Below are positions 1-12,966 of a stretch of 64,000 nucleotides of DNA, one piece after another. This stretch comes from Abelmoschus esculentus (taxonomy: Eukaryota > Streptophyta > Magnoliopsida > Malvales > Malvaceae). The notes below the pieces were generated by a model, which did no database searches, was not told the origin of the DNA, and worked only from the letters and a program-made list of their open reading frames with translations. Location of the stretch: the NCBI GenBank assembly GCA_035048815.1, contig JAUCBN010000014.1, positions 19,761,501-19,825,500 on the forward strand, in the 5' to 3' direction. The position numbers were made by a program, and so were the translations under genes. Position 1 is the stretch's first letter. The number at the start of each line of letters is the position of its first letter.

Positions 1-168
1 TTAAAAAAGAAGAATGTAGTTGCCTGCATCGTCATCCCACATGACAATGCAAATCAAGTCAGATGATAAAATAACTACACATCTTCCATTTTTTATATTC
101 TTATTTTCAAAAAATAATAAAATTAAGAGAGAGAGAAGCAAATCAGTTAGCCAACAAAGTTAACATAC

Positions 169-216
169 CAATTCCTCATATTCAGTATGCAATAAGTCGA
201 ACTCGAGACTGACATC
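169..216 (-). CDS. Possible internal exon of an unidentified gene at the left edge
   Basis: On the minus strand a 48-base open segment is bounded by a pyrimidine-containing acceptor ending CAG (217-219) and a good donor, GTATGTT (168 downwards). Read in phase 0 it encodes DVSLEFDLLHTEYEEL, an acidic helix-like stretch with no stop. A second possible exon lies upstream on the same strand near 370-450; in one frame it reads RLGAVVKHSLAQKAGAYF before a stop. I could not join the two with confidence and I do not recognise the protein. The gene would continue beyond position 1. It lies downstream of the PPR gene on the same strand. The splice signals and coding-like composition are the only support, so this is tentative. 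Confidence 0.35.
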
Positions 217-972
217 CTGCAAAATACTGGAGATGAAGTACAGATTATAAGCAAATGGCTAAATTGATGAAATTAAATAATGAGGGACACCATTGCCTAT
301 TTTAGATAGCTAATAAAGCTAAATTGATGAGATTAAGAGAACTACAACTGATTATATGGCCTCAGACATCTCTGTAAAGCCATGTAAAATATGCACCAGC
401 TTTTTGAGCCAAACTGTGCTTAACCACCGCACCAAGTCTGACATTTTGAACCCATAAATTGAGAAAGAAAATAATGTTCTGGTCTTTTTTGTGGACATAT
501 AAATCATTTATTTAGGACTAGTTTGATATTGTTTTTGAAAAGTGCGGTGGGAAAGATCAAAGTTACTAGATCTATCAACAACAAAGATATATGGTTCACT
601 AAAGGTTTCATCTAATCATACAAAACTTTGGCACACATGTCAAAGTGATCTGAAGTTCTTGTGTTTTGGGGTTGGCAAATTCAGGTGATTATACGTCAAC
701 AACTGCAAACAAGCAATGGTTTTAACATTTCAGGTGGTACCAATCTACATGGTTTTCTTTGCAATGTACACAAGAGCTAATAGACCAATCAAAGATGGAA
801 TATACGATGGATTGTTCTGTATTTAGTAACACTGTCTGTAACTAATTTAGCATCATAGTGTAACATCTATTTACTACAGAGTAGATAAACAATCAAATTA
901 TGCACGCTGAGTTACTGCTGGTGTAACGCACCTGTCGGCATCAAAGTTGTTCTTACTCTGCCATATACAGCA
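217..972. other. Intergenic or intronic stretch left of the PPR gene
   Basis: No complete gene is supported here. The segment holds a GA-rich tract just outside it (near 126-138), the ambiguous minus-strand coding-like patch at 370-450, and presumably the 3' untranslated region of the PPR gene directly left of 973. Confidence 0.4.
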
Positions 973-2727
973 TCAAAAACTGCTTGAAACTTCAGCCACG
1001 CGCATTTTGCTTGTTAATTTTATGAGTTTATGGGTTTCCTCGTCTTGTAGTACATCATCCTTCTGCATCCTTTCAGCAATTATGAGTGGCATTTTATCAG
1101 CTTTTGCATACACTCGAAGAAGTGAGTTGTATACCTTAGTACTGGTATGGCCAGCATTCCGAAGAATAACTAACAGTTTCTCTGCCCCTTCAGTATCACC
1201 TAGCTCCTCGAGTTTCTTAAACACTTCTCTGACCAACCTGTCATTTGGATTCCATTTTTTTACACTACAAACAGCTTGCTTAAAACAATCTAACACCTTC
1301 TCCGTTTGTTGCTTCTTTAAATAGCCCCGTGTAAGAAGTTCCCAAGTAGTGTAACAAGGGAGAATACCCCTCTGCACGATTTGCTGATAGAAATTTTCAG
1401 CAGTTTCCATATTGTCTCCATTGATGTAAGCTGCAAGCAGTATGTTTGGAACTCTAGCATCACTGCTTCCGGAAACAGACTCCCACTCATTGTATAGTTT
1501 CTCAGCCTCTTCAAAATACCCAAGTTTCACAAGTGACGATATCATACACGTATACTCAGCATCGTTCATTTTGCGGAAGCATGATTTCATCTTCTTCCAG
1601 ATTCGATCAATCCCATCTTTATCCCCCATGTTTGTATGCAAACTGATAAGGGATGGATAAATAACTCGGTTTTTCCGAGAAGCCTTCTTTTCCATTTCCT
1701 TCAAAGCAGATGTCGCCTTATCAAATTGTTTTGCTTTTATGTACAGGTTGGTCAATGCACTATATGTTACCCAGTCGGGCTCTATCTTCAATTTCTTAAG
1801 ATCAGCATAAATTTTTTCAGCAGATTCGATTTTATTTTGGGTGGCACAAAGAGATAACAGCAAATTATAAGTAACAATATCTGGCGAAGCGTTTTTCTTC
1901 AATTCCCTAACTATACCAGGAACCTTATCAAATTGTCCTTCTGAGATGTAAAGAGAGAGCATGTGGTTGTAAGGAAGGGGATTTTTAATGAAACCACATT
2001 CAGACATTCTCTCCATCAAAGCCTCGGCTTTAGCAGACAACTTGTTCTGGACATATGTGTGGAGAAGAGCCGAACATGCGGCTTGACCTCTCATCTTCTC
2101 GGGAAGGTCTTCAAAGAACTTTTCAGCACTAGCTAATCCACGAACTTTTGCAACCAAGTCTAAGTGAATGGCATAGTCACCAGGTAACAGCTTGATATCT
2201 TGTTGCAATCTCATCCATTCACATATCTAAAATAAAATACCATGGTAATTGATATAAGGCCAATTATCAAACACAAACATTTCATTGCAATTTATACATA
2301 CCCAGTTCCAATAGGCAACAATTATTCGATAAATGGGGTTCAACTCAAAATGGGGGTAAATGTAATGAACAAAATACACATTTAACAATATATTCCGATT
2401 AACCGGAACAATTTAGGGGGTGATAATAAGAATGATTACCTCGAGGGCGTGCTTATAGCGCTTGAGCTTGCGAAGCTCTCGGACGATCCTATTGAGCTCG
2501 TACTTTCGGACCGTATGGCCTTCCTCTATCCATTTCCGTATCGTGACCACGGCGCTGCGTTTGGGATACACAAGGCCTATAAGCCTCCATCCCAGTGTCT
2601 CTCGTCCAACTCCACCACCGCTTTTCGCAGCGCTTTTATTAGTTTCTACTGCTTTCTCAGCCGCCAGCGCTTCCGTCGAGAAAAAACGCGTCAAAAAGAG
2701 GGACGCACGAACGTAGCGCCTCAACAT
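973..2727 (-). CDS. P-class pentatricopeptide repeat protein, mitochondrial (At4g02820-like)
   Basis: Two coding exons on the minus strand: 2727-2440 and 2226-973, with a GT-AG intron in phase 0, giving 513 residues. The N-terminus (MLRRYVRASLFLTRFFSTE) is arginine-rich, without acidic residues until the end, and contains RFFS, typical of a mitochondrial presequence. The rest is a run of about 35-residue helical repeats with PPR signatures such as PDIVTYNLLLSLC and PDWVTYSALTNLY. There is no E, DYW or SMR domain, so it belongs to the P class, which binds organelle RNA and affects its stability, splicing or translation. Length and architecture match the short Arabidopsis At4g02820 / At4g21705 group; the At4g02820 assignment rests on memory and on the synteny with FAF. 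The gene is divergent from MIRO, with 801 bases between start codons. The RNA target cannot be read from sequence. Confidence 0.9.
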
Positions 2728-3528
2728 TGTCAGATTTTTTATCCAGTCGGGAACCTACCGATCAGGGTTGAAGATATTTGTCCAGGGCTTAACTGGTTAA
2801 ACTAAGGGTCTAAATCTGGTTTCAATCCCTACAAAATTTTGAAAAAAAAATTTTAAAATTTTGTCCTTTAATATTTTTAAATTTAATTTGTTTCCTCAAA
2901 ATTATGAAAATATCATTATATTTATTTTTTTTATTTAATTTTTTCTTATATTTTTTAAAATTTTTATTATAGATCAAGTTCTCAAAATTATTAAATTTTT
3001 TAGTTAAACTCTAAATAATAAATTTATACATGAATTAAAAAGTTATTTTTTTTAAGTTTTCGTATCTCTAATTTAATAATAAATATTTTAATTAATCGAT
3101 TAATTCAATTTTAACTGAAATTTTCGGAACACGTCCCCTGATAATATTACAAAAGTCAAATTCTGTCAAGTCAAAATAAGAATGATTAAATATTAGATTC
3201 CAAACACAGTATAGGGACTAAAACCGAAATTAGACCTTAAGAAATCTGACGTTTCTGGGTTTGGAAAAGCCCACTGGACTCGAACATACCCAAACAAACA
3301 GCCACAATCGACCATTGTCGGTCAAAGAAGGCGAGTTTCAATTATCGCAAGACTTGCTTCCCACGCCACGAATACCCAAATCTCGCCATCGCCAAGAGCC
3401 AACCCCAAACTCTTTTAACTACGCTCCTAATTTTCTCTCCCCCGTCTGATTTGTATCCTTCTCCGCAGCCCCCTAAAAGGAAAATAAGAAGGAAGAAACA
3501 CAAATTCCTTTTTACCTCCGGCGTCCCC
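2728..3528. promoter_or_regulatory. Shared promoter region between PPR (-) and MIRO (+)
   Basis: The two genes are divergently transcribed and their 5' leaders must both lie in these 801 bases. The centre (about 2830-3110) is extremely AT-rich with long A and T runs; both flanks are more GC-rich and look like untranslated leaders. I found no clear TATA box, so element-level assignments would be guesses. Confidence 0.5.
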
Positions 3529-6500
3529 ATGCCCAGTAGATCAGCTCCCGGTGTCCGAACCGGTGTTAGAGTCGTAGTCGCCGGCGATCGAGGAACCGGT
3601 AAATCCAGCCTCATCTCAGCTGCAGCTTCCGATTCTTTCCCCGACTATGTCCAGGCTGTTCTTCCCCCAACTCGCCTCCCATCTGATTTCTATCCCGATG
3701 GCGTCCCCGTTACAATTGTTGACACCTCCTCCAGGTTTTTATTAGTTTCCTACGTTTCTCGAATATCTATCTATGCGCGTCGATGTTTGTTAATTGTTTT
3801 GGTTGATCAGACTGTTCCCGAGCTTTTAAAAAATTAAATTGTCGTTTTGGGATTCTGGTTGTGTTTTTCAGGAGAAGCAAAAACTGTATGAGATACAAAA
3901 TTCTTGATCTTATATATATGAGAAAATAATGTGAGAGTTGCTATTTTGTTTAAGTAACTAGTGCATACTGACAAGGGAAATAGAAAAATGCAACTTTAAC
4001 CTTTTAAAAGTTTGATGAGTCGTGGATGTATGCTGAATTGCTGATGTTATGCTGTTGTTGTTGACCTTTTAGCATGGAAAGCAGAGTTAAACTTATTGAT
4101 GAGTTGAAGCGAGCTGATGCTGTGGTTTTAACGTATGCTTGTGATCAACCTACGACGCTCAGTCGTCTGAGTACTTTCTGGCTTCCCGAGCTTCGTAAAT
4201 TAGAGGTTTGCATTTGGCATAATTTATTGGCGCAAGATATGTATTTATATATACACGTGTACTCATAAAATGTCATGCTCTCATTATGTTGATTCTTGAT
4301 ATGTCATATCTGAATAGATCAAGGCGCCAGTGATTGTGGTTGGGTGCAAACTTGATTTGCGAGATGAACGTCAGCCCATGAACTTGGAACAAGTCATGGC
4401 ACCTATAATGCAACAGTTCAGGGAGATCGAAACCTGTATAGAATGTTCTTCTGCTACTCTAATTCAGGTTTCTTTTTTGTTCTGTACATTTTTTAAGGTT
4501 AATGTCACCGGCATCTTTATTATGTAATTTATGTTATGGCTTTAGGATTAGCAGTTCACCTTTTAAATGTTGGCTGTCGAATATTGAGTATCAAGACTCA
4601 AGCTTCCACCATTATTCTTCTTTTGCTGGAATTCATTTCCTGTTTTATACTTCTTTTGAGAAATTGGTAAACGTTACCTTTATGTATGTTAAATCCATTT
4701 ACCATTTTGCCAGTTTTAGTCGCTAGAGATATTTGAAAGTCAAAATTTAAGTGTTCCATTTTTCTAATCTCCAGGTCCCTGATGTATTCTATTATGCTCA
4801 AAAGGCAGTTCTGCATCCAACAGCTCCACTATTTGATCAAGAGAAACAAACTTTGAAACCACGATGTATCAGGGCATTGAAACGGATATTTATGCTTTGT
4901 GATCAGGATATGGACGGAGCCCTTAGTGATACAGAGTTGAATGAGTTTCAGGTTTTCTCTTTTGTTGTTTTTTTAACCATGACTACTTCTCTCCTAGAAA
5001 CTTGGGAAGCTTGACATGTTGCACAATTTATAAACAGGTTAAATGCTTTAATGCTCCATTACAACCTGCTGAGATTGTGGGTGTAAAGAGGGTGGTTCAA
5101 GAGAGGATAAGAGGAGGAGTCAGTGACCTTGGTCTTACTCTTGAAGGGTTCCTATTTCTTCATGCTCTTTTTATAGAAAAAGGGCGTCTTGAGACAACTT
5201 GGGCTGTCTTGAGGAAGTTTGGGTATAATGACGAGTTAAAGCTCAGGGATGATATACTTCCTGTTCCAACCAAGCATGCCCCTGACCAGGTAGCTCTTAG
5301 TTTTGATAACATACATAACTGTTATTTGTTGAAACTGGCATTGATGTTATAGGCTCGGTTTCCCTTGTATATATATTGGTTAAATTCCTTAGAGCTTGAT
5401 TAATCATATATATTGTAATTGTTGTTTGGATTCCTTGTGATTGTGAATGGTGATTTGGTGATTGTTCTTCATCTTAATTGTTATGCTATCACTAATTCTG
5501 AACTATTAGCTACTCTACAGTATCATTAATGATTCTCTCACCTGACCTACCTTCTCTTTTCTTTATGTCCAAATGAAAAATCCGTTTGTTTGTTGATTAG
5601 TTGTACTTCCTGCAATTTTATTTTATTCCATGATAACTTATTTTATGGCGATAGCAATATACTTCTAAATATTATGCAGAGTGTGGAGCTGACAAATGAA
5701 GCAATAGACTTTTTGCACGGGATCTTCCGATTGTATGACAGTGATAGTGTACGTGTCAATCTTCCAAATCTTTGTCACCTATATGGAATAAGAATAAAAA
5801 ATTACGTGTTTGTCATATTTGGAGTTTCTAAAATGCTAATTTTTGGAAAATCACTGTATTCTTCTTCTTTTCTTTGAGTTTACCAGGATGGATCCTTGCA
5901 ACCTTCCGAGTTTGATGACATCTTTGTAACTGCTCCAGAAAGGTGATTGTAGTTACTGGATGTATCTTCTTCATTTATAGACATGTATAGAGTTAACAGT
6001 GTTTTCTTAGCACAGTTCTACTGCTCGATTTATCAATAAAGTAAAACGCTTGAAGCCTTTTCAATCTACTTCTATTGCTTTAATCTACTGATCATTTTTT
6101 CTCGTATGGCAAGTTAACTTTTAAACTTAGCCTCTGTTGCTGCTAACCCATTTTCTCCCTCATTCTATTTGATTTTCGGAATATATTTCTATTAACATAT
6201 TTGTTGTCTTTAATTCAGCCCATGGACTGTGGAACCTTACGTAGATGCTGCTGAGAGAACAACTCAAGGAAATTTAACTCTTAATGGTTTTTTATCTGAG
6301 GTTCGTTGTGATTATTAAGAACGCATCATAGGCAAATTACACTACTTTGCTTTTAATCACCAAAACATTGCCTTTTCAGTTAATGAACACAACAATTTTA
6401 CCTTTTACAGTGTTCTTTTACTTGCTATTTCTTACTCATGTTATAACGTGTGATGGCATCTTAGTGGCTATCTTGGCCATTTATTTTTGTTATGAGTTAT

Positions 6501-8724
6501 ACATACCCTAAATTTTCTGCACAGCAGTGTCTTAGGGATCCTACTCATAGTATGAATAGCGTTTCAAGGATTTCACAAGTTTTATGTGCATTTGTAAACC
6601 TTATGTTAATAAGTATTGACTACCGGGATGCTGTTGATCTGAAGTTCCACTTATTTCAGTGCATGGTCTTATTAAGTGGCTAATATTGCTGGATAGTTTC
6701 ATAATTTCTTTAACTGACTTCTCTGTGGAAGTACTTTACCATTTCACTACTATTATTGTCAACTATGCATTGTTGGCTATACTACTGCTTTGATCTACAT
6801 GTGGAAAAATATGGTTGCTTTCCCTGCTCTTTTAGCCTGGGACTTCAATTCATGGCTCCAAGACCAGATTTATTTCTTGGATTTGTAAAAAAAAAAACTA
6901 CAAGAACAGGGTTTCTTTATCTTGTTGGTATTAATTGATATTTTAACATTTTTGTTCTGGTCAATCTACTTAACTGTAACTCTCATCATATTTGTGGTCT
7001 GCAGTGGGCCTTGATGACAAGTCTGGAACCAGCATTGAGTTTGGCTAATTTGATTTGCATTGGATATGGTGGGGATCCAACTTCTGCCCTTCGTGTTACT
7101 AGGAGAAGATCTGTAGATCGTAAGAAGAAACAGACAGAAAAAAATGTTTTTAACTGCTTTGTTTTTGGTCCCAAAAAATCTGGGAAGTCTTCTTTGTTGA
7201 ATTCAATTATAGGAAGGTGTTGACTCTCGACCTCTGTAATCAGTTTACTGATCATGCTAGTTCTATAGATTCTTTGGTTCTTCTAGTAAAATTATACTAT
7301 TTTTTTGTCTTCAGATTCTTGACTATGGCTTCATCTATGAGAATGAGAATAATATTTGAACTGCAGGTCTTTTTCAAGTAACTACACTCCAACAAATGAT
7401 GTACGTTATGTAGCGAATGTTGTTGAACAGATTGGGGTGAGTAATAACTGCAGATATGCCATATGACCTGGAATTTTCGTGTAATTTGCTTGGATCCTCT
7501 TTCTTTTTTACCACCCTGTCTTTTCTCTTTGAGATCATTGACCATGAAGGTAGGGTGCAAAATATTTTTTTTCAAAAAGATTAACTACGATGTCCTTGCC
7601 AAAATAAATTTATTTTTCTTTTCTTTTGTTTATAAGATTCATGTGTACTGAAAACATGACTGTTCATATCTGATGAGAAGTTTCAGATTTAATGTGGCAA
7701 TCTTGGTGACCCTGTTGACATTACAGGGTTCTCAGAAGACCCTTATTTTGCAAGAGATACCAGAAGATGGAATTAAACAATTGCTGTCCAATAAGGAAGG
7801 CTTGGCTGCCTGTGATGTAGCTGTGTTTTTGTATGACAGGTAAAGTTAATATTCTATTTTCTGAAGTTGCAAGGTGAAAATATCATGGTGCTATAGACCT
7901 ACATCTCACTTACAAAGCTGTGGCTGTGAACCTCTGTCAATTAGCAGTTATGTGGTTTTGAATGTCCTTTATTTCTCATCCTGTTTCTATGTTATCTGCA
8001 AACCTGTGGGTATCTGAAAATTGAAGAATAACCAGCACCTTAAAGGGCTGTAGAGATCTGTTGTTATGTCAGTAAATGGTCTCTTATCTTACATGATAGT
8101 GTATTCCTATTGCCAGTTCAGATGAATATTCGTGGAAAAGATCAAGAGAATTGCTTCTAGATGTTGCTAGGCGAGGAGAGGATAGTGGTTATGGAGTGCC
8201 TTGCCTCCTCATTGCAGCAAAGGATGACTTGGATCCATTTCCAATGTCACTGCAAAACTCAACAAGAGTATATATCTTGTCATCAACTGCTTTGTCTGTC
8301 CATACCCAACAAAAACTATGGTAATATTTAACATATGGTGTTGATTTCTATATTTCAGGTTACACAGCAGTTGGGAATGGAAGCTCCAATTCCTGTGGGT
8401 GTGAAATTAAGAGATGCAAAAAATGTATTGTCTAGAATCCTAAGTGCAGCAGAACACCCACATCTGAGCATTCCTGAAACTGAGAAAGGGAAGAAAAGGA
8501 AGCGATATCGTCGGCTTGTTAATAACTCTCTTATGTTTGTTTCAGGTTAATATTATTATGCCACTTCTTAATGCACCTCCTTCCTTCCAACTCAAACGAA
8601 GAATGCTATTGTTTACACTTTGCTTGTTAATAATTGGTTTTCTTATTAAGTTACAGTGGGGGCTGCTGTCGCTGTGGTTGGACTGGCAGCGTATCGCGCC
8701 TATGCTGCAAGAAAGAATACTTGA
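3529..8724 (+). CDS. MIRO: Mitochondrial Rho GTPase (MIRO), calcium-binding outer-membrane protein
   Basis: Fourteen coding exons keep frame: 3529-3734, 4073-4205, 4318-4467, 4775-4951, 5038-5289, 5680-5748, 5887-5942, 6219-6300, 7005-7216, 7367-7436, 7727-7839, 8117-8267, 8359-8545, 8657-8724, giving 641 residues. The architecture is canonical. An N-terminal GTPase has P-loop GDRGTGKSS at about residue 19, GCKLDL and ECSSAT. EF-hand 1 (DQDMDGALSDTE, about 206) and EF-hand 2 (DSDSDGSLQPSE, about 326) both keep their D-x-D-x-D ligands and the terminal glutamate. A second GTPase has P-loop GPKKSGKSS at about 430. A C-terminal membrane anchor (VGAAVAVVGLAAY) is followed by a basic tail. Family knowledge: MIRO sits in the mitochondrial outer membrane and controls mitochondrial morphology and movement. 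An in-frame ATG at 3451 exists, but the family start is MPSRS at 3529. EF-hand 2 is split by an intron. Gene context favours the Arabidopsis MIRO2 position. Confidence 0.95.
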
Positions 8725-11700
8725 AAAACGATCTCATCAACAGCTATTGCTTTTGTCTGCATTTGCAACTCAAATAAATGGTCAGTACATGTATCCTTGA
8801 TTGGATTTTCAAGCTGATACCTGTAAATAATTTTTTGGAAGATATTTCAGCGAGGCAAGAAGTAATATTTTCTCCAATAATTTCATTTAAAGTTTCTTGC
8901 CTCCGGTGTAGTGGAATATATTATTTGTAAACTACATGCAATTTTGTATCAATTTCATTGGTGAATGCCAATTATCGGCCAACAAGCTTTCACCTTTTGC
9001 TGAAAAACAAATCATGAGAAATCCATTTGAGAGCTGAGAATGCAAACAAGAGAAGGGATTGGTTCTTTGAAAGTGGATTGTCTTTGGAAGACGACAAATA
9101 TTATATCACATAGGCCTTCCAAAAATCTACCCTATGGTTATTTTTGTAAGATACGGAAGGCAGGAAATCTGGGAGGAGATTGTAAAAACAGAAAAGAAAA
9201 CAGTTACAAAGGTCGATTGAGCATTGAAATGAAAGGGGAAGATTCTGTATGAAGAAAAATCACTGATTCATTGGCATTTGCCAGTGCCATAGTCTTTCTT
9301 TTTCTGTACAGGGTTTCCATCTTTTGACAAATACTAGTAAGTTTTATATGCTTTTGCTCCAACTTTGACTATAATTTCATCTGTTTTTACCTTGTTAAAA
9401 CATTAGTGGTAGCCTTGTTAAAAACTTATTATCGACATCTGTTGCTTGAATGGCTGCTTGGTGTCAGTCATAACGATTAACGTTATGAAACTAAGCCTGA
9501 GTTGTTAAGCAGGTAGGGAACATGGAGGCTCGTGATTCAGTGAAGCAATTATATGGGATTGACGTTAACAATTAGAGTGACACCGGCCCCTACCTAATCA
9601 AGGAATAATAGATACAAGTTCACTTAAAAATTATATCACTTGTAATTCAAGGGTAGTGGGGTTGATATGGTTAAGTTAGTTTCCTTGAGAATCTAACTTT
9701 TTCGTATTTATAATGGTGAAAATGATTTGTTTTTTCAAAAGTTTAATATAGTTTAGTAACTATAGAAGTTTATCTAAGAGTTAACGATGGTGAATCAGAA
9801 TTAAAAATTTTAATTGAAACTAAAAATTAAAAAAAATTATGTTATCGTTAATCAAATTATATAAACCTTTTGATCAAATAAATCTTTTTCACAATTAAGA
9901 TTGATCGATATTTTTTAAGTAAAATATTTTGACAAAATTAGTTGGATATTGCAATCAATTTTTTTATTTTAAAAACTATTGATGGTTGTTTTTTATTTTA
10001 AAAATTATAACACTTTGAACAATGTAGTTTTGAGGTTGAGAGGAATACACTCTGACTTCAATAAAATTAAAAAAAATAAGGTTGTTTGAAAGCAACCCAA
10101 CCTTAACATTTTCTTTTTGAATCTTGCATGAGGTCGAGTTGCTTTCAAGCAGCCCTCAATTTTTTTGAAGTTGGAGTATATTCCTCCTGATCTTAAAACA
10201 ACACTGATCAAAGTGTTATAGTTTTTAAATAAAAAACTATCATCAATAATTTTTAAAATAAAAAACTTAATCACAATATTCAATCAATTTTACCGAATAT
10301 TTTAACATATCACATAAATTTTTTTTAGTGACAATGATAATAACTTTAATAATTATAATTTTTTTCAATTTTAATGATCAAAGTAAAAATATCCTAAAAA
10401 TTTAGTATCTACATCATTAATTTACCCTTAAATCAACTCTTTTTTTTCATATTAATATACTCGAAGATGTCTATGCCATCCCTGTTATAAATTTTTGGAA
10501 AAGACACCAGAGATGTAAATCAAATGATTCGAAGAAGGATAGAGAGAATCCATGGCTGTGGGGTATTGAAAAAGATACCCTCATAGATATTCTGAAAAAG
10601 TAGAAATCAACATTTCCATCAAAACATCGATTCAAGAGCCTCTCCTACGTCGCAAAGCTGTGATTTTTTCGAGTTTAAACAATTTTATTTATAAAATATA
10701 TATATTATTAAATGATTAAGAAAAAATATGAATAGAAATCGAATAGGGTTGAAGAAATGAAAGTAGTTGTCTTGGCTTAGGTAGGTGACATGGATGTCAG
10801 TAATTATATCTTGTAAGAGACTTGATGTTGCAATGAAGAGACCAGTGGAGAGCAATGAAGTTGAGACAACTTGGTTTAGCTAAGGCCTAAGTGGGTGACA
10901 TGAGTGGAAAACAACAAAGTTTGGTGGGGGTAATGGCTATAGACAATGAGATTTAGGCAGACCAATAGTTCTAGACTTAGGTACAAGGTTTGTTTAACAT
11001 ACAACATTGGTTTTTATTTGTTACAAAACAACAACTTAGGACATGGTCGTGCCTTTGTGCATTTTAAAGCTATACTACACTCACATTACTTGTCTTGTCA
11101 TTAATTTTTTATTCCTATCATGTATATTATTTTCAGAAATTTAGTCTCTTATTGTAGTCTTCAAATTAGCTAAAATGTATACTAAAAATTATTACAGGGT
11201 TTTATTAACTTAACGTGTTATTGTTTTTCGTACGTAGTAACCTAAATATAACGTTACGGATCCGGTGGATCAGGAGTATTACAGACCTAACAAAGTAAAC
11301 AACTTTATGTCAAATAAACGTATCTTTGTTGAGTGAAATTATATGCTATTTCCCCCTACATGACAGTAAAATAAACCAGACATGTAGACATTGTGATCGT
11401 GTAAAGATTTTTGTTCCTGTTGTGTGTGATATGGTGAGAGAAAACAAGACCCATCCATCCATCCCCTAAGACTCTGTCTCAAAGCATAGTGATGCTTTAA
11501 GACAATGCATATGATCATGTTTCACAAATCCTTAGGCCTTCGCCCTTAAGTCTTCATGTGTCTGGATACCCTAACTCCACGATGGTACACTGCCCTCCGC
11601 TCCTCTTGTAAGGGAATGTAATCCCTATTCCCTTTGTTGGTGTGACAAGAAAATCAAGATGGATATGGTTTACAACTTGTTACATGACCTTTCGTAGTCA

Positions 11701-12966
11701 ATAGAGATACAGAAAATATTGTCAGGAACATGACAGGGAAGTAGAAGAAGAAACATGAGGAGGATTATGAAAATGAGTAAAAAGAAGTTTCGAGTCGAAT
11801 AGATGAAAAATATAATATTAAATTACGACTAAAATACAACATAATATTCTTATCGTAATGATTTTAAAACTTATCGTAATCATATTTAAAGTTATGATTA
11901 TTTTATTTAAAAATTATGACAGAATATTTATAATTTTTACTATTATAATTTAATATAATGAAAGGATAATAATAGTGGGCAAATGGATATGATACTGAAG
12001 AACGAGGGTGTGTTCGTATGTTCGTGTTAGGCGACCCTTGCTTTTGTGGGGGCTCGAAACATGATAGTTACTTGACGTTTGTACGATGGTGTACCCCAAA
12101 AACTTGCATTCTACCACTTTCACACTATAAATTGACGACCCTTCTATTTGTTTCCATTTTGAACGTGGGTATAAATAACAAGATATGAGATATCTGTATT
12201 TATTTATTTACACAAATGATTCAAGTATTATTATCCAAATTTAAATTAAAAATAGAAATATATTAAGAATGTATATAAATATAGAGTATAAAACTACGAG
12301 AGTTTAGGTACAAATTAAATTATTAATAAAAATATAAAATATAAAGAAAACTTCATCTAACATCCCTGAATGTGTCTATTTGTATACATTTTGAATCCGT
12401 AAGAAAAAATGTTTATTTATAATCTAAGGATGTGAGCAAATAAAAATATTTATTCAATTTTAAATATAAATATATTATATAAATTACTCAAGGATATTGA
12501 TATAATTTTTGACTTTTTCATTGGAATTTAAATCTTTTATCTTTTTCTTCTAACAAAAATTAAACCTACGAAAGCGACGGGAAGAAATCATAGAGGAACC
12601 CTTCATTAATGGACAGTTAAATTCGCAATATACGAGGTGGTCGGAAATTTGAAGCGATCATTAATTCATGTCGGAGTGTTTAACTAAATCAATTTTGTTT
12701 TGTAAACCATGATTAAAGGAAGCATTAATTGATAATAAAATGCAAGTAATTAACCTGAAGAAATTAGATAATAATAATAATAATAGACTGCAGCATGGGA
12801 GAAAAAGAAGTAGGTGGCATGGTCTGGTCCCATAACGACAATAACTGCCATATAAGCATATTTTAGATAACACGTGGTACGGTAATCTCTAACTTTATGA
12901 TTATATATAACTAAAAATCAGAAAATTAATCATAATTATTATTTTAATCATAGAAAATCTGGGAAA
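8725..12966. other. Gene-poor intergenic region between MIRO and FAF
   Basis: The first 500-600 bases are probably the MIRO 3' untranslated region. An 85%-like foldback element lies at 9921-10304 and is listed separately. The rest is AT-rich, with scattered simple repeats such as CCATC near 11450-11465 and an AAT run near 12768-12785. Open frames in it (for example 9040-9252) have no recognisable protein character. No complete gene is supported. Confidence 0.6.
9921..10304. mobile_element. Imperfect foldback (long inverted repeat), MITE-like
   Basis: The left arm (about 9921-10104) and right arm (about 10130-10304) are imperfect reverse complements around a loop near 10105-10129. Matching landmarks include AAAATATTTTG...AAAATT at the outer ends, the ATAACACTTTGA block in mid arm, and GAAAGCAACCCAACCTT against GAGGTCGAGTTGCTTTC at the inner ends. 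Arms are about 180 bases with scattered substitutions and small gaps. Weaker symmetry continues outward and I could not fix a target-site duplication. A decayed non-autonomous DNA transposon is the likeliest source; a small-RNA hairpin locus is an alternative. The minus-strand open frame at 10005-10283 lies wholly inside it and is not a gene. Confidence 0.65.

Noticed and set aside
9040..9252. Plus-strand 70-codon open frame downstream of MIRO
   Set aside because: Probably MIRO 3' untranslated or flanking sequence; lysine-rich by composition and not recognised.
10005..10283. Minus-strand 92-codon open frame
   Set aside because: Lies entirely within the foldback element; the protein-like text is a by-product of the inverted arms.
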